From Emmonsiellopsis sp. PD_33 (Eukaryota; Ascomycota; Eurotiomycetes; Onygenales; Ajellomycetaceae): a stretch of 64,000 nt of DNA. The DNA lies in contig JANTQF010000063.1 of assembly GCA_032988165.1 (NCBI GenBank), positions 80,193 through 144,192 on the forward strand, read 5' to 3'. Position 1 is the first letter of the stretch, and each line of letters starts with the position of its first letter. A program made the position numbers and the translations under genes. Below the pieces are notes generated by a model. That model was not told the origin of the DNA, ran no database searches, and saw nothing but the letters and a program-made list of their open reading frames with translations. This document shows, piece after piece, positions 24,007 through 35,901 of the stretch.

Positions 24007-27000
24007 AGACTCTTCCATAACATGCTAGACTTTCTATTTATATTGATTATCATCATTTCTACTTTCTTTACCCTATATCATAGGTATTTTACCTGAATAT
24101 CTGATTCTATATAACATCCTTCAGTCAACCTCCTGCAGCAAGATGTCAACCAAGATTATCCTCAACAATATAAAAGATTAGGATGATTGATATAATAATA
24201 TACACTATATCATTCAATCCAATAATTTCAAATCATATATAATGGATAAGGATCCCAAACTGGCTCCAGAACACCTGAAACCCTACAAATGAGATATATC
24301 TATAAAAGCTAAAGATAGAAACCTAGCTGTGTGTAAATATACCTTATTAAAAAGAGATTATGAAGAGTATAAAATGGTAGAGAAAGCAGTATTAATATAT
24401 ATTCTTAATTATATATCTTGAGATGTATGATAATGTCTAGGGGATACAATAAATCCTTATAAGATGATTCATCTTCTTAAAGCTGAAAAAGCTCTGACCA
24501 ATTAATGAAGGAAAGTTGAACTAAGCTATAAATATATCAAACTTTCTTGTGGTCTACAGAATGAAAATCCTTTTAACTGGGTAAAATGCTGGCAGATGAT
24601 GTGCAGGAGGATCATTAAATATAATATTGAAGATTATAGAAGTAAATACTCTACTATCTTTAAATTTCTTGATGTAGTGGCTAAGATTAATGCTAACTAA
24701 AGCCAAATCAAAAGATCTAGAGTTCTTAAATGTGAAAAAGCAGAAAAAGATCTCATCTTTGTAGATGATTTGATGGAGTAATTCTATAATAAACTCTGAA
24801 CTAATAGTGCTGAAGATTTCTATAATTAAATGTCAGCTACAGTGTTCATAATATTTAATAGAATGAAAGTAGGAGTAGAAAAACCATCAGACACACAGTA
24901 AAACTCAGGGAGTAATTAATCAGAATTTCAATGAATATACATATATAATGAAAAATATTAAATTATAAGATGCTTCTATCTCAACCTAGAGATCTATCCA
25001 AAAACCTTCATTTTAAATCTGGAGATGGAGAAAAAGGTCAAATAAGAATTAGAGAATAATAAGAAGCTCAAAAAGATGATGGAAAAAGCTATGGTGAAGG
25101 TTAAAAAGAATAAGGAAAAAAATTCAAAAACCTTAATGACTCTGAAAAATAATACTAATACTACTATTACTTCTGAAACTAAATTTGCTAAAGATGCAGG
25201 TAAAGCTTTTGATAGCACATTTACAACTACCTTAGTCATTCTTAGTAGTGATTTTTTTCAGATAGATAACTACCCACTCAGAAATAGCTTTATATATAAT
25301 AATAGAGCAAATTGGCATGTTTGTAATGACTATCAACATTTTTAGAATTTTTGTGTTATTAAGGAAAAGATGTAGGCTAGAGATATTATAATCCTAATTC
25401 ATAGCTGCAGCAATGTCCTAGTATGCCTTCAAACCCCTTATAATGAAAAATTATATATATTACTTGATATTACCTACACACTTATTTTCTTCATGAATAT
25501 CACTGCAGCTCCAGTGTTTAACTAATAAAATATAGGGATAGATGAATTAAACTGCAGGCTAATTAATAAGAAAGATAACATTCAATTCCTACTATAATAT
25601 CACTATGAAAAATTTATTTTTGAATATAATCCTCCAAATAATACCATCTTTACTATCTAAATACTCTCTTAGCTTTCTATCTCAGCTTTAATAGCTCTAT
25701 AGCATAAATGCCTTGATCATTCTAGCCTGAAAGCTCTCAAACATCTATCTAAATTCATAGCAGGGGCCTGCCTTGCTAATAGCTCAAAAACTACTAACTG
25801 CACAGCCTGCATACTGGGCAAATCCCACCTCCAAATATCTTAAAAATAGATGAATTGAGGTGAAAAGCTGTTTGAAATCATTCATTTTGATCTTACCTAT
25901 GTATCTCTAGCCTATAATAGAGATTACTATCTAGCTCATATCTATAACCCCCTTACTCATACTCATCAGGCTGAGGTGCTTCCTACAAAAGACCATTACA
26001 AATTATTTCTAGAAAAATTTATTAATGAAGTTGAAAAACACTACAGTTTGAAGGTTCTAACTCTTCATATAGATAGAGAAACATTGCTTATAAAGGTCTT
26101 TTTTGATAAGATTAAGATATATAGCATTCATGTTGATCCTTCACCTTTCTGTATGCCAGAATCTAATGGTGCAGCTAAATACTCAGAGGGTATGATTACT
26201 ACTCTAGATCATACAATTTAAATTGCTGTAAATCTTCCTGAAGATCTCTGACCTGAAGCATATAAGATTACAGTATATCTCCTTAACTGAATACTAATTC
26301 AATAACTTGAATGGAAGATCCTGATACAGGCTCTAGCCTCTCATCTTGATAAATCAATAGATTTTGACCTCAGTCATCTATGCACATATAAATACTGAGC
26401 ATATATATTAAATAAAATCATTCTAAAGCTCTGAAAACTTGCTCTGTGCACTAAAATTAGACATCTAGTAGGTTATAAATCAAATAATATTTTCTATATC
26501 TAGCTTCTGAGAGAGCAAAAAATTATTATAATTTAGAATGTTATATTCAATGAGAATTTCTACTTTAACCCAGGTGATCTACCTAAGGATCTTTCACTTA
26601 TATCTCTAATACCAGTAGATTTACTACCACCAAATAATGTTCTAAAAAGTGTCAGATTTGATGTTCAGAAATTTAAGAGTTCTAAAGATGAAGTTGAAAT
26701 TAATTTCCCTTCTGAAACCTCAACATCTAATTCTAAAATGATAGATATAACTTTAAAAATAATACTAAATTCATCTTCTTAAGTGTTGCTAACCTCAGAA
26801 TCAACTCCTATATTATTTACTAGTTCCTCTAAATTTTTAATGCTAATTAGTGGAATTCAGCAATTAGATGATCCTAACAGCCAACTTAATATAGATACTA
26901 ATACTAATACTAATGATTCATCAGATTAACTACTTGATTCTCTTCAGTTAGGTCTATCTTCTACAAATAAGCCCCTAGTTGCTCCTCCTAGGGAAATATG

Positions 27001-28843
27001 CAGTGATATATTAACTAACCACATAGTCTTAGAATATCATACTTAAAAACTGAATTCAGAGTAAACTGGCTACATTGCTGCTCTTAATCATATAGATCAT
27101 TCTTCAGAATTTTATACTACTTTTACTACAGCCTGAATGGATGAACCTCTGCCTCATCTTCTACACTAAGATAACCTTTTCTTTCCCCCTTGTGGATGGA
27201 AGGAAGCTTTATGCTATAAATTTAAAGATGATTAATTACATGCTACTCAAATCAAATATGACACCTTACAACAGAAAGAATGCTAGAAAAAGGTCCCAGA
27301 ATATAAGGCTAAATGCTGGCCTCTATCACTTATATGGGTATTTACATATAAATTTAATATGAATGGGATCCTTCAAAAATTCAAGGCCTGTATTATCATT
27401 CATAGAGATCTATGAAAAAATAAAAAAGTAGAAACTAGATCTATAATGCTAGCACTAAAAGTTTTTTATCTTATTATGGTGATAGTAGCTGCTTTTAATC
27501 TAAAAATGCATCAATATGATGCTGTTAATACCTTCCTCAATGCTATTTTAGTTGACAAAATCTATATTAAATTACCTTCTAGATATGAAGTTCCTGACTA
27601 TATATTACTCCTCCTTCAAGCACTATATGGACTTCCTGAATCTCCCCTATGTTGAAATAATGAATTGAAAATAACACTGCTGAAGCTAGGTCTGATGCAG
27701 GTCTCTAAGAAACCTTGTCTTTTTATAGAATTTAATCTTATAGTGTTTTTTTATGTGGATGACATTGTCATTGTATATCATTAATATTATAAATCAGTGT
27801 TTATTGATTTTATAGCCTAATTAATGAGTACTTACAAGCTCCAAAATATGAGAGAGGTTAAGTAATTTTTGAGAATTCAAGTCCTTTGAGATCATGCAGC
27901 TCAAAAACTCTGATTATGCCAGAATAGTTATATAGCTAAAATAGTGATAAAATTTAGGATTGAGTGTTACAAACTTTATTATATACTTACTCCCACTGAA
28001 TCAATCTATTCTTATAGTGGTTTTCTTACTCCTCAAGAGATTTACAGCTATCAATACTAAATCAGCTTTATTATCTATTCTTTCATAGAGACTCAGTCTG
28101 ATCTTACCTTCTTCACTGAAGTCCTTACTAATTATATAATTAAATCTTTGCCCCAACATGATAACCTTCTACATCATATTATTACTTACAGGTATCAAAC
28201 CTAAAATCTTACCATTAAATATAGTGCTTCTAATATCAATAATAAAGGCTCTGCATTCTAAATTTATACTGACACCACCTATGCTGATGACCCAGCTACC
28301 TGCCAGAGTACTCAAGAAATGATTTTCACCCTTTTTAGAGGAATAATTAACTAGAAGTCTTCAAAGCAATAAATCATTATAACCTCTTCCATTGAAGCAG
28401 AGCTTTTAACCCTGTCTATAACAGCTAAAGAAGTATACTAGTGGAAACATCTATTCAATCAAATTGGTTTTGACCTGGAATGCACATTGGTCATTCAAAA
28501 TGACAACATCCAGGCTATATACTTACTCAAGAATAAAGCTCCTTATATTATAATGAAGCTCCATCATATTAACATTCATAATCACTGGCTTCAACAGGAA
28601 GTCCAATAGGATTAAATATCTATTAAATGAATAGATATAAAGAAAATGCCTGTGAACAGCTTCACTAAATTCCTTCCTCATGTTACTTATGAGGAATTCT
28701 GCTGTCTCATTAATCTCATCAATATAAGTGTGAAATTAAGGTAGTTCTTTGCCATCAAATTATCTCTGCTCCACCCTATAAACAAGTCAAAAAGAGGTAG
28801 TTCTTTGCCATTGAATTACCTCTACTCTGCTTGGTAATCCACT

Positions 28844-28852
28844 GAGGGGGTA
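28844..28852 (+). promoter_or_regulatory. Polypurine tract of element B
   Basis: GAGGGGG followed by TA sits directly before the 3' LTR, the expected plus-strand primer position. Element A has the matching tract at 12792-12800. Confidence 0.7.
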
Positions 28853-29142
28853 TGTGAGAAGTGGTATGATATGCACCTCAAGTGCCTGCAGAGCAGATCC
28901 TCTATTTTTCAGTTATTCAGTTCTGCATCAATGATCTTTTCATTGTTTCCTTCTCAATAGTGATAATAACTGATTGTCCCTATTGTTTTCTACACCTATT
29001 TTGTATGGTATCTTAGATTTTCATTATCTTGGGCAATCATGTGTCAGTAGCTATAAATAGTGGCAAAATCTGCCAACTTAGACAAAGGAATCAATCATCT
29101 TTCTCCTCATGGATTTCTCTAACTATGTTCAACCCTCTTACA
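28853..29142 (+). repeat. 3' LTR of copia element B
   Basis: 290-bp copy beginning TGTGAGAAGTGG and ending AACCCTCTTACA, followed by the GAAGA duplication at 29143-29147. Confidence 0.95.
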
Positions 29143-29384
29143 GAAGAGGAGGTTTGCTTGGCTCGCCCACTCTATGAAATAGAAGCTTGAGGAGTGGGTA
29201 GATGCTCCACCGAATTCCATGCGGGATTGGGAGGATATTATGAATTACGAACATCGTTTTGATTTTTTTTTTTGCTTGCGAACAGACGAAAGAAGAAAAT
29301 TAGCATTAGGAAAGGAAAACAATATCTTAGTTTTCCCACGGTGTTTCCACTGTTCCGCAGTTACCACTGCAGCTCAAATTTTGC

Positions 29385-30300
29385 CATAGTGCATAGGCCA
29401 CAGTTGTGAGGTCATATCCAGGGAAGCGGAGACACTGGACTTACAGAGGGTTCCCTTGAATGACTGGCATGGCTCCCCTCTACGATGTTTGTCGGGGTGG
29501 CTACTGTGAGTTCCGCCGCTGTTGACTGACGTTGCTTGTATAGCTGTAGACTTTTTAACTAGAATGCTGGGAGGGGAGAGCATTAGTATCTTACCTAGTC
29601 ATAGATAGAGAATGGATCATCATCGTGCACAATCCTTTATAGATGGCACTAGGAGAGAAGTAAGAGGACTGGTACTTTGCGTGGCGTAGTGAAGCAATTA
29701 AACCTCAGTATTCTAGTCAACCAGACCACGGAGGGCCTCTCCTGCAGAGGCGTAGGGGTCATTGAAGTTGCCGTGGATGATGACAGGCGGGCCACAGAGC
29801 TGGCAGCAATCTAGCCAGCTATTTGCTGCAAGCTATTATATTTGTAAATAGTTGTGGGTGTCCTGTTGACATCGTCGGACCGAGAAAGCGTAGCCGATAG
29901 CGTGGGCTCGGTTTGCCGAGGAACGCCGCCGCGTCAAAGCCTCATCTCAAAGCCTGGAGTGGACACTTGACGACGCATCCTCCCACCTCCCATCCCAGAT
30001 ATTACCAGAATGCCTCCGCGGTATTATTGAGGTCTAGGGGTTATCTGGGCCTCACTACACAAGCTAACGCTGCCGATTCACCCCGTATCGCCCCAACCTC
30101 CTCTCCGACACGGCCGTTCCAATGGCAGCTTCGACTGCACCATTCCTGTTCCCTCGCCTATCGACTGGGCATTCATGACATGATACAAAGACTTCTGTTT
30201 CCATATCTGGCGGAATCTTTCACCTTTTAGGGCCTGTGTGGGGTCTGTCTTTGGGGTACACAAGGAGTCTACGATCGAACACCGAACAACGACCTTGAAC
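29385..30300. other. Intergenic region upstream of the NFKBIL1-like gene
   Basis: No supported gene. Short frames on both strands have no recognised product. The last few hundred bases presumably hold the promoter and leader of the gene starting at 30301. Confidence 0.45.
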
Positions 30301-31365
30301 ATGGAGGACGACTACTCCGCTTCGCAACGGAGTAAATTCCGCTTCAAATCGAAGCGGCACGCGTCAGACTCCAAATCAAGCTCAGAGGATGGAGGGAAGA
30401 ATGCCGGAATCACTTCTTCAGCGGTCGATCCGCGTCGCCGTCGCCGTCATCGTCATCATCATCGTCACCATCGCTCCTCTAAACGTCACAAGTCAGCTCA
30501 CTCCCCACAACCACCTGACGATGTCCCATCTATTCCCCCCGACGTTGCATTTCGCGAATCCCTCTTCGATGCCCTCGCCGATGACGAAGGCGCCTCATAC
30601 TGGGAGTCTGTTTACGGTCAACCGATTCACACATATCCACGCCCTGATCAGGGTGGTGAGCTGGAACAGATGACGGATGAGGAATATGCGTCGTATGTGC
30701 GGGCCCGTATGTGGGAGAAGACACATGAGGCTGTAATTGAAGAACGGGAACGGAGGCGCGAGGAGCGAGAAAGGAAGAGACAAGATACCAAACGGAGCAG
30801 GGATAGAGGGCCCACGGACATGGGCAGTGAGCGGGAGGCATTCGAGAGGATGATAGATGAGAGTCTACAGCGGGGACAGGAACGGAAGTCGAGAAAAAGG
30901 AAGGCTGATATTTGGCTCGATATTTGGAAGCGTTATTTGGATAGTTGGGAGGATTTGAATGCCCGTGCTCAAGCCACTTCCTTACATTCCAATGCTGTTG
31001 GCACCGAATCCAATTCTGTGCCCAGTAATGAAAAGCTGCGGAATCTGATCTTCTGGCCGGTTGAGTCGGGGAAACGCAAGGATATCACCCCGGATGCAGT
31101 TGAGGCTTTCATCCGGAACGCACCTACGCCTACCCCTATTGATACCCCCGCGTCCGACCCAGCGGCTGAACACGGAAGGCCGCGCTCTCATCCATCAGAT
31201 TTGCTCACTGTACTTAAGATCGAGCGCGTGAGGTGGCATCCGGATAAAATTCAGCATCGGTATGGCGCCCTTGGAATGGAAGACCAGCTTGTCAAGAGCG
31301 CAACTGAGGTTTTTCAAATTCTTGATCGCCTATGGGTGGAAGAGCGCGAACGAATGCATAAATAA
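30301..31365 (+). CDS. NFKBIL1-like protein with J-like C-terminus
   Basis: Single-exon gene of 354 residues. I chose the start MEDDYSASQRSKFRF at 30301 over the upstream in-frame GTG/ATG-less extension because the protein is acidic-basic from here on. It has an N-terminal SR/K-rich tail and an Arg/His tract (about residues 45-65). A charged coiled-coil-like stretch rich in ERERRREER lies near 140-175. At the C-terminus, LKIERVRWHPDKIQHRYG resembles the J-domain-like part of NF-kappa-B-inhibitor-like protein 1 homologues, including the HPD triplet. In animals NFKBIL1 is nuclear and linked to splicing; in fungi the function is not established. Family assignment is from motif recognition. No intron is needed. 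Confidence 0.7.
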   Translation: MEDDYSASQRSKFRFKSKRHASDSKSSSEDGGKNAGITSSAVDPRRRRRHRHHHRHHRSSKRHKSAHSPQPPDDVPSIPPDVAFRESLFDALADDEGASYWESVYGQPIHTYPRPDQGGELEQMTDEEYASYVRARMWEKTHEAVIEERERRREERERKRQDTKRSRDRGPTDMGSEREAFERMIDESLQRGQERKSRKRKADIWLDIWKRYLDSWEDLNARAQATSLHSNAVGTESNSVPSNEKLRNLIFWPVESGKRKDITPDAVEAFIRNAPTPTPIDTPASDPAAEHGRPRSHPSDLLTVLKIERVRWHPDKIQHRYGALGMEDQLVKSATEVFQILDRLWVEERERMHK

Positions 31366-32216
31366 GTCCTCCCGCCTTTATGCTTTCTACAGGACCCAGC
31401 CAGCGGTGTCATGGATGAAATAATGCATGCTAGCAAGAATAAACTATAATCTTGTATCGTCGAGCGGTATCTGGTGCGCTTTCTCGACTCCGAAGAGAAC
31501 CCGTAGGAATGCTACGAGTATGATGCTTGCTGCCATCCCGGTTGAAATTATGTTTGTTTCCAAGTTGTGGACAAGAAGAGGCTCCAGGCCAATCATCTCC
31601 CAGCCCGACGAGCTTCGAATCCTTCGGTTTCATTAATTTTGACACAATCGATAGCGAGACGCCAAATTACGGATAATAATTAAAACGGTGTGATTCTCGC
31701 AAGTTTTTACCTTCAATGGGTGAAGGGCCGAAGGCCAAGGGCGGGAGGCCCTAGACTCAGCCGCGGAGATTTTCGTCCGCCGGGCGGCTGGGGTAGTTAT
31801 GCTTAGCTACTGTTATTATTAGCAACCCACTGCCAATGTCTAGTTACGTCAACGCTATTGGTGCCCAAACTAACTGACGTCTTGAAGCTATCAAACGTTT
31901 CCTATTACCCTAACAAATACGACATTTCCCCCCGATCGGGCTAGCAGTGCCCTGTGCAATGAAAGACTGGACTAGCAGTAGCATGATGCATCAACAAGTC
32001 GTGGACAGCTTCGTCACCAAGCAGGCCATGCAATGGATGGTGTCTCCCCAAAGACCACTATATATACTCGCCTCCTTCCAGTCTGTTTGATATCACACAA
32101 TGTTGAGCCACCATTCAGGCTGATAAATCCTTCTCAACCTGTTTTTCTTTTCATCTTTTCTCGTTCTTTTGTCATTTAGTGTCCATTGAAGAAGCTTGGG
32201 GCATCAGCTATTTGAG
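31366..32216. other. Intergenic region upstream of the beta-lactamase-like gene
   Basis: Holds the 3' flank of the NFKBIL1-like gene and the promoter of the next gene. A GC-rich patch at about 31715-31790 contains short inverted GGCC/CCGCCGGGCGG segments. No RNA gene is recognised. Confidence 0.45.
32059..32066 (+). promoter_or_regulatory. TATA box of the beta-lactamase-like gene
   Basis: TATATATA about 150 bases upstream of the ATG at 32217, followed by pyrimidine-rich leader DNA (32130-32180). Confidence 0.4.
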
Positions 32217-34127
32217 ATGTTGAGGCACCTTGTTCCATACAGCCTAGCCCTTCTTTCGTTGAGCAATGCTCTATATGCGCAAGAATGTCCTCTCATTGGA
32301 CCTGCATTCCCAGCTCCTCGGGCCCTTTCCTCCTCGTCTGCTTGGAAGACCGCCATTTCTGACTTTGAGTCAAATTTGAACGATTTGCTTGCTCAGCCTG
32401 ATTCCCTCCTCGATTCCAATACGACGTCTTTCTCGCTCAATATTTTCTCCGTCGACGAGGCCGACCTATTATATGAATACCATTACGACGCGCCCGGCCT
32501 TAAAGGGTCAATTGCGGAGGGGCAGAAACTCGATGGCGACACGGTCTACAGGATTGGAAGTATTTCCAAAGCCATGACCGTTTACGCATTCTTGGCGGAA
32601 GCAGGATTCAAGTACTTTGACGAACCAGTCGCAAAGTTTATTCCAGAAATTGCTAAGGCTATTGAGGAGAATGGTGATAACCCAGACGATACCTTACTCC
32701 CGCAGTGGGGTGATATTACTTTGGGACAACTTGCTGGCCATTTATCTGGTATTGGACGAGGAAAGTCGCCCCTATTGTTTTCTTCTGGGCCAGGTTTTGA
32801 CTAACTCCTAACAGATTATCAAAGCGACACTGCAGGTGTTGTAGATCAATCCATGGCTGCGCAACTCGGGCTTCCACGATTGCAGCCCTCTGAGATTCCC
32901 ACCTGCGGATTCATTGGTACCACATACAAACCATGCAGCCGAGAAGGTACGTATTCGCCTAATACCCATTGGTGGTTATATGTTTACTAATACATTATGA
33001 TCCTTTCAGAGATGTTCAATGAATTCCTTGGCCGCCACCCAATTTTTCCTTCGTCCACTACCGCTGTATATTCCAATGTAGCTTTCGATCTCTTAGGACT
33101 AGCCCTCGAAAACATTAAAGACGGCGTTCCATTTGAAGACTTGGTCATTCGGTCTCTTGTCAAACCCCTAAAACTGAATCGGTTCGGTGTCGAAACGCCT
33201 GACAACTCCTGGGGGGTTATCCCAATCGACCCTGAGACTTCTAGCTGGAACTTTTCCCTTGGTGCCGCTAATCCGGCCGGAGGATTTTACTCGAGTTCAA
33301 ATGATCTCGCACGCGTTGGACAATCAATTCTTCGATCTACTCTCCTCTCGCCCAGCGACACACGGCGTTGGTTAAAACCCACTTCCCATTCCGCTAGTTT
33401 GACCTTCGCTGTCGGCAGCCCATGGGAAATTTATCGTGCCAGCAAACCACGAGTGTTCGACCTTTACACAAAAGACGGTGATCTTGGAAAATACAGCACA
33501 AGTCTTGGTTTGAGCCCAGACCACGATCTGGGATTTACCGTCATGGCTGCTGGTCTCAATGCAGGATCACAAAAGACGCTCGTCTCGGACTTAATCGCGG
33601 CCTTGTTCGCTACTACCGTTGAGCAAGAAGCTCGAGTCCAGGCTATCGAAAACTTCGCTGGAACCTACTCAAGTTCAACGGATGCAGGAGCCGAAAACGC
33701 CACTGTAATTAAAATCAGCGACAATGTGGATGAGCAAACCACAGGATTCGCAATCGACTCATTCATCCTGAACGGTGTCCCGTTGGAGGACCTGATTGGC
33801 GCTAAGCTGCCTGCATCAACCAACTTCACCCTCCGTCTGCAGCCTACCGGTCTAAAAGCAAAATACACGAACAGCTCGTGCGAATCAGTCAAGTCGCGAA
33901 CGTCTTTTCGCATGGTTGCGAACGTCCCCGAAGCATACGGCAACGCTTCCTTGACTCCGGATCCTATTATTAGCTCTAGCTGTTGGGCATGGGCGGCAAT
34001 GGACGGCTTATCGTGGGGACGTATCTCGATTGATGAGCTTGTTTTCGATCTCGACAAGGATGATAAAGCGGTGTCCTTGGAGATGAGAGCCACTAAACAG
34101 GTGCTGTTGAGAGAAGGGGGGAAGTGA
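32217..34127 (+). CDS. Secreted serine beta-lactamase-like protein
   Basis: Class C beta-lactamase/penicillin-binding-protein family (Pfam Beta-lactamase type). Exons are 32217-32760, 32815-32946 and 33010-34127, about 597 residues. The start MLRHLVPYSLALLSL gives a signal peptide with a likely cleavage after LYAQ, so it is probably secreted. The catalytic SxxK is SISK at about residues 115-118 (in YRIGSISKAMTVY). The YxN motif is YSN at 246-248. A family-typical SGIGR segment ends exon 1. Intron 2 (32947-33009, GTACGT/TTTCAG) is normal. Intron 1 (32761-32814) has a normal branch point and CTAACAG acceptor but begins GAAAGT instead of GTAAGT. Fungal members may hydrolyse lactams or esters; the true substrate is unknown. 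Confidence 0.82.
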
Positions 34128-34587
34128 ATTGTCAGGGGTTCACTAGATGCAGGTTGCATTTGTTAATTTCAGGAGAGGGTGTTTTTCTTCTATATAGATG
34201 GGCATTTATATTAGAGACAGGGATGTGAATATGCTCTACAATATGTATACTACACTATAATATATTCTATATCATAAGAGCTTCATCGTAATACTATCTT
34301 CTTGATACAGAGGAGAGATATATAATTCGTGGGGCTTAGGGGGGCGGGGCAGACTGTATATATCACAAGAGTAATTTACGCAGGAAGGGGTTACCATGGA
34401 GTATATATAACAACATAATGGAAGGAATACTATCCTAATATCAGAAATAGGGTGAAATGAGCGGACGGGGGGGTTCCTTGGACAGAGTTCCATATCACGT
34501 GACACGGCAATGACGATTTCTCTCTTCGAACGAACTGATAGCAACAAACATCGACAAGTTCTCCAGGAATCAACACACGCCACAACC
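34128..34587. other. Intergenic region before the PRCC-like gene
   Basis: AT-rich 3' flank of the beta-lactamase-like gene (34140-34300), then the PRCC-like promoter. Nothing else is recognised. Confidence 0.4.
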
Positions 34588-35901
34588 ATGGCCTTGGTAT
34601 CATACTCCGACTCTGAAGGCTCCGACTCCGAATCTACCCCCGCCCCTCAACTCGCCAAAACCACAAAACCCGCTCCCGCAACAGCTACCAACCCATCCAA
34701 ACCCTCCAAGCCCTCATCCACCTTCCAGCCCCTCGTCGACCGAAGCAACCCACGCAAAATCCTCGTAAATTTGTCTGATGCAGATAAAGAGAAAAGATCA
34801 GATGGGACAAATGAAGAGAACCGCGACAATGACGGCCCAGTGAGAAAACGCGCGCGAATAGGTGCCGGTGGCGGATTTTCGGGCTTCAACTCATTGCTCC
34901 CCGCGCCGAAGCGGACGGGAGCTGCTGTCAAGACTGGTTCTGATGGGAAGGCGGGTGCGTCGAAGCCTGCGCGGAGAGTGTTTAGTTTGAAAACTGGCGC
35001 GGAGCCGGGGTTTGATAGGCAGGCAGATGCGGAGATGAAGTGGAATCTTAACAATGCTGTTTCTACTGCTGCTGGCGGCGGTGGTGGGGGTTTTGGGGAG
35101 AGTGGTGAAACTGCGGCGAGTACCCAGACGGCTGAACCAAATAAAGAGGAGGGGGAAACGCCGGTTGTTAAAATTACAGGGAATGCGATGAGATTCAAGC
35201 CGCTCTCTGTGGCGAGGAATCCGACGAGGAAGAAGACGAGGACGGTAGCACCACCGCCTGCAACGACGGTAGATGGGGGGAAGACGTCTTCGACGGGCAT
35301 AACTACGACACAAGAACCGAAAACAGGGGACACAATATCTAAACCAGCTCCGAAGCCCAGAGTGAGCCTCTTTGGATTGGGCGCTCAAGAACAACCTGAG
35401 CCTGCCGCGGCTCCCCAACCCTCCGCCGCTTACGAACCCCTCATATACAACACGCCCTCTGAATCTACATCTGTAGGCGCTGAACCTTCCACCGCCCCAG
35501 TAGAACCCCCAACCTACCAACCGACCGAGCCCTCCGCCCCGCAACAAGCCCAGTCCCTCGCCAGCATTGCAGATGACCTAAACCTTTCCCGTGCCGAAAA
35601 ACGTCAACTTTTCGGCCGCCAGGCCACTTCGGCAAATAACGCGTATGCTGCTCAGTCGAACCCCAACATCATCACCTTCAACACAGACCAGGAGTACAAT
35701 GCCAACGCCTCCTACCTCACATCCGCCTCTGAGGCAGAGTTGGCTGCGCAACAACACAACCCACTCCGCTCTATTGCGCCAGGAAAACACAGCTTGCAGC
35801 AGCTTGTTAACGCCGTTAGCACTCAGCGGGAAGCGCTTGAGGATAGTTTTGCTACAGGGAAGAGGAATAAGAAGGAAGCTGGGACCAAGTATGGATGGTA
35901 A
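34588..35901 (+). CDS. PRCC-domain protein
   Basis: Single-exon gene, 437 residues. The start MALVSYSDSEGSDSE at 34588 matches the usual beginning of this family; the longer frame from 34510 lacks that logic. It has an N-terminal acidic/Ser segment, a basic stretch VRKRARIG, and a GFSGFNSLLPAPK motif near residue 110. A long Pro/Ala-rich linker follows. The conserved C-terminus includes LSRAEKRQLFGRQ, NIITFNTDQEYNAN and LRSIAPGKHSLQQLVNA and ends KKEAGTKYGW. This is the PRCC (mitotic checkpoint regulator, MAD2B-interacting) domain; human PRCC is nuclear and associated with splicing factors. Role in fungi is unproven. It converges with MDN1. Confidence 0.85.
   Translation: MALVSYSDSEGSDSESTPAPQLAKTTKPAPATATNPSKPSKPSSTFQPLVDRSNPRKILVNLSDADKEKRSDGTNEENRDNDGPVRKRARIGAGGGFSGFNSLLPAPKRTGAAVKTGSDGKAGASKPARRVFSLKTGAEPGFDRQADAEMKWNLNNAVSTAAGGGGGGFGESGETAASTQTAEPNKEEGETPVVKITGNAMRFKPLSVARNPTRKKTRTVAPPPATTVDGGKTSSTGITTTQEPKTGDTISKPAPKPRVSLFGLGAQEQPEPAAAPQPSAAYEPLIYNTPSESTSVGAEPSTAPVEPPTYQPTEPSAPQQAQSLASIADDLNLSRAEKRQLFGRQATSANNAYAAQSNPNIITFNTDQEYNANASYLTSASEAELAAQQHNPLRSIAPGKHSLQQLVNAVSTQREALEDSFATGKRNKKEAGTKYGW

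Larger units (their letters stand above)
23706..29142 (+). mobile_element. Dead Ty1/copia LTR retrotransposon (element B)
   Basis: A 5.4-kb element with 290-bp LTRs and a GAAGA target duplication. Its interior is less damaged than element A. A Gag-like region lies at about 24200-24850. A gag-pre-integrase HHCC segment (HKCLDHSSLKALKHL ... CTACILGK) lies near 25700-25830. The integrase core spans about 25860-26220, with MPESNGAAKYSEG near 26150. Reverse transcriptase spans about 27440-28000, with MHQYDAVNTFLNA and the catalytic FYVDDIVIV near 27750. RNase H spans about 28260-28700, with SSIEAELLTLS. Frames are broken by stops at expected Gln and Trp codons. It lacks CpG outside the 5' LTR as far as I can see. 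It cannot encode its own proteins. Confidence 0.95.
23450..29384 (+). pseudogene. Decayed reading frame split by copia element B
   Basis: An open frame runs from about 23453 to the target site at 23701-23705, with one stop (TGA at 23668-23670). If the element and one copy of GAAGA are removed, the same frame continues from 29148 to a stop near 29384, with one more stop (TAG). The joined flanks read sensibly across the empty site: VVIWFNGK before it, RRFAWLAHSMK and LEEWVDAPPNSMRDWEDI after. I do not recognise the family. An acceptor-like CACCATCAG near 23471-23479 could mark an exon start. The two stops in the frame argue that it is a pseudogene. Confidence 0.45.

Noticed and set aside
12913..29147. 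CRISPR, origin or prophage-like structures
   Set aside because: No regularly spaced repeats and a clearly eukaryotic gene structure; the repeats present are LTRs.
31715..31790. GC-rich inverted segments as a possible structured RNA or tRNA
   Set aside because: No cloverleaf, A/B box or snoRNA box motifs could be placed.
34647..35547. Two minus-strand frames of over 210 codons
   Set aside because: Antisense of the low-complexity Pro/Ala-rich part of the PRCC-like gene; no start context or domain.
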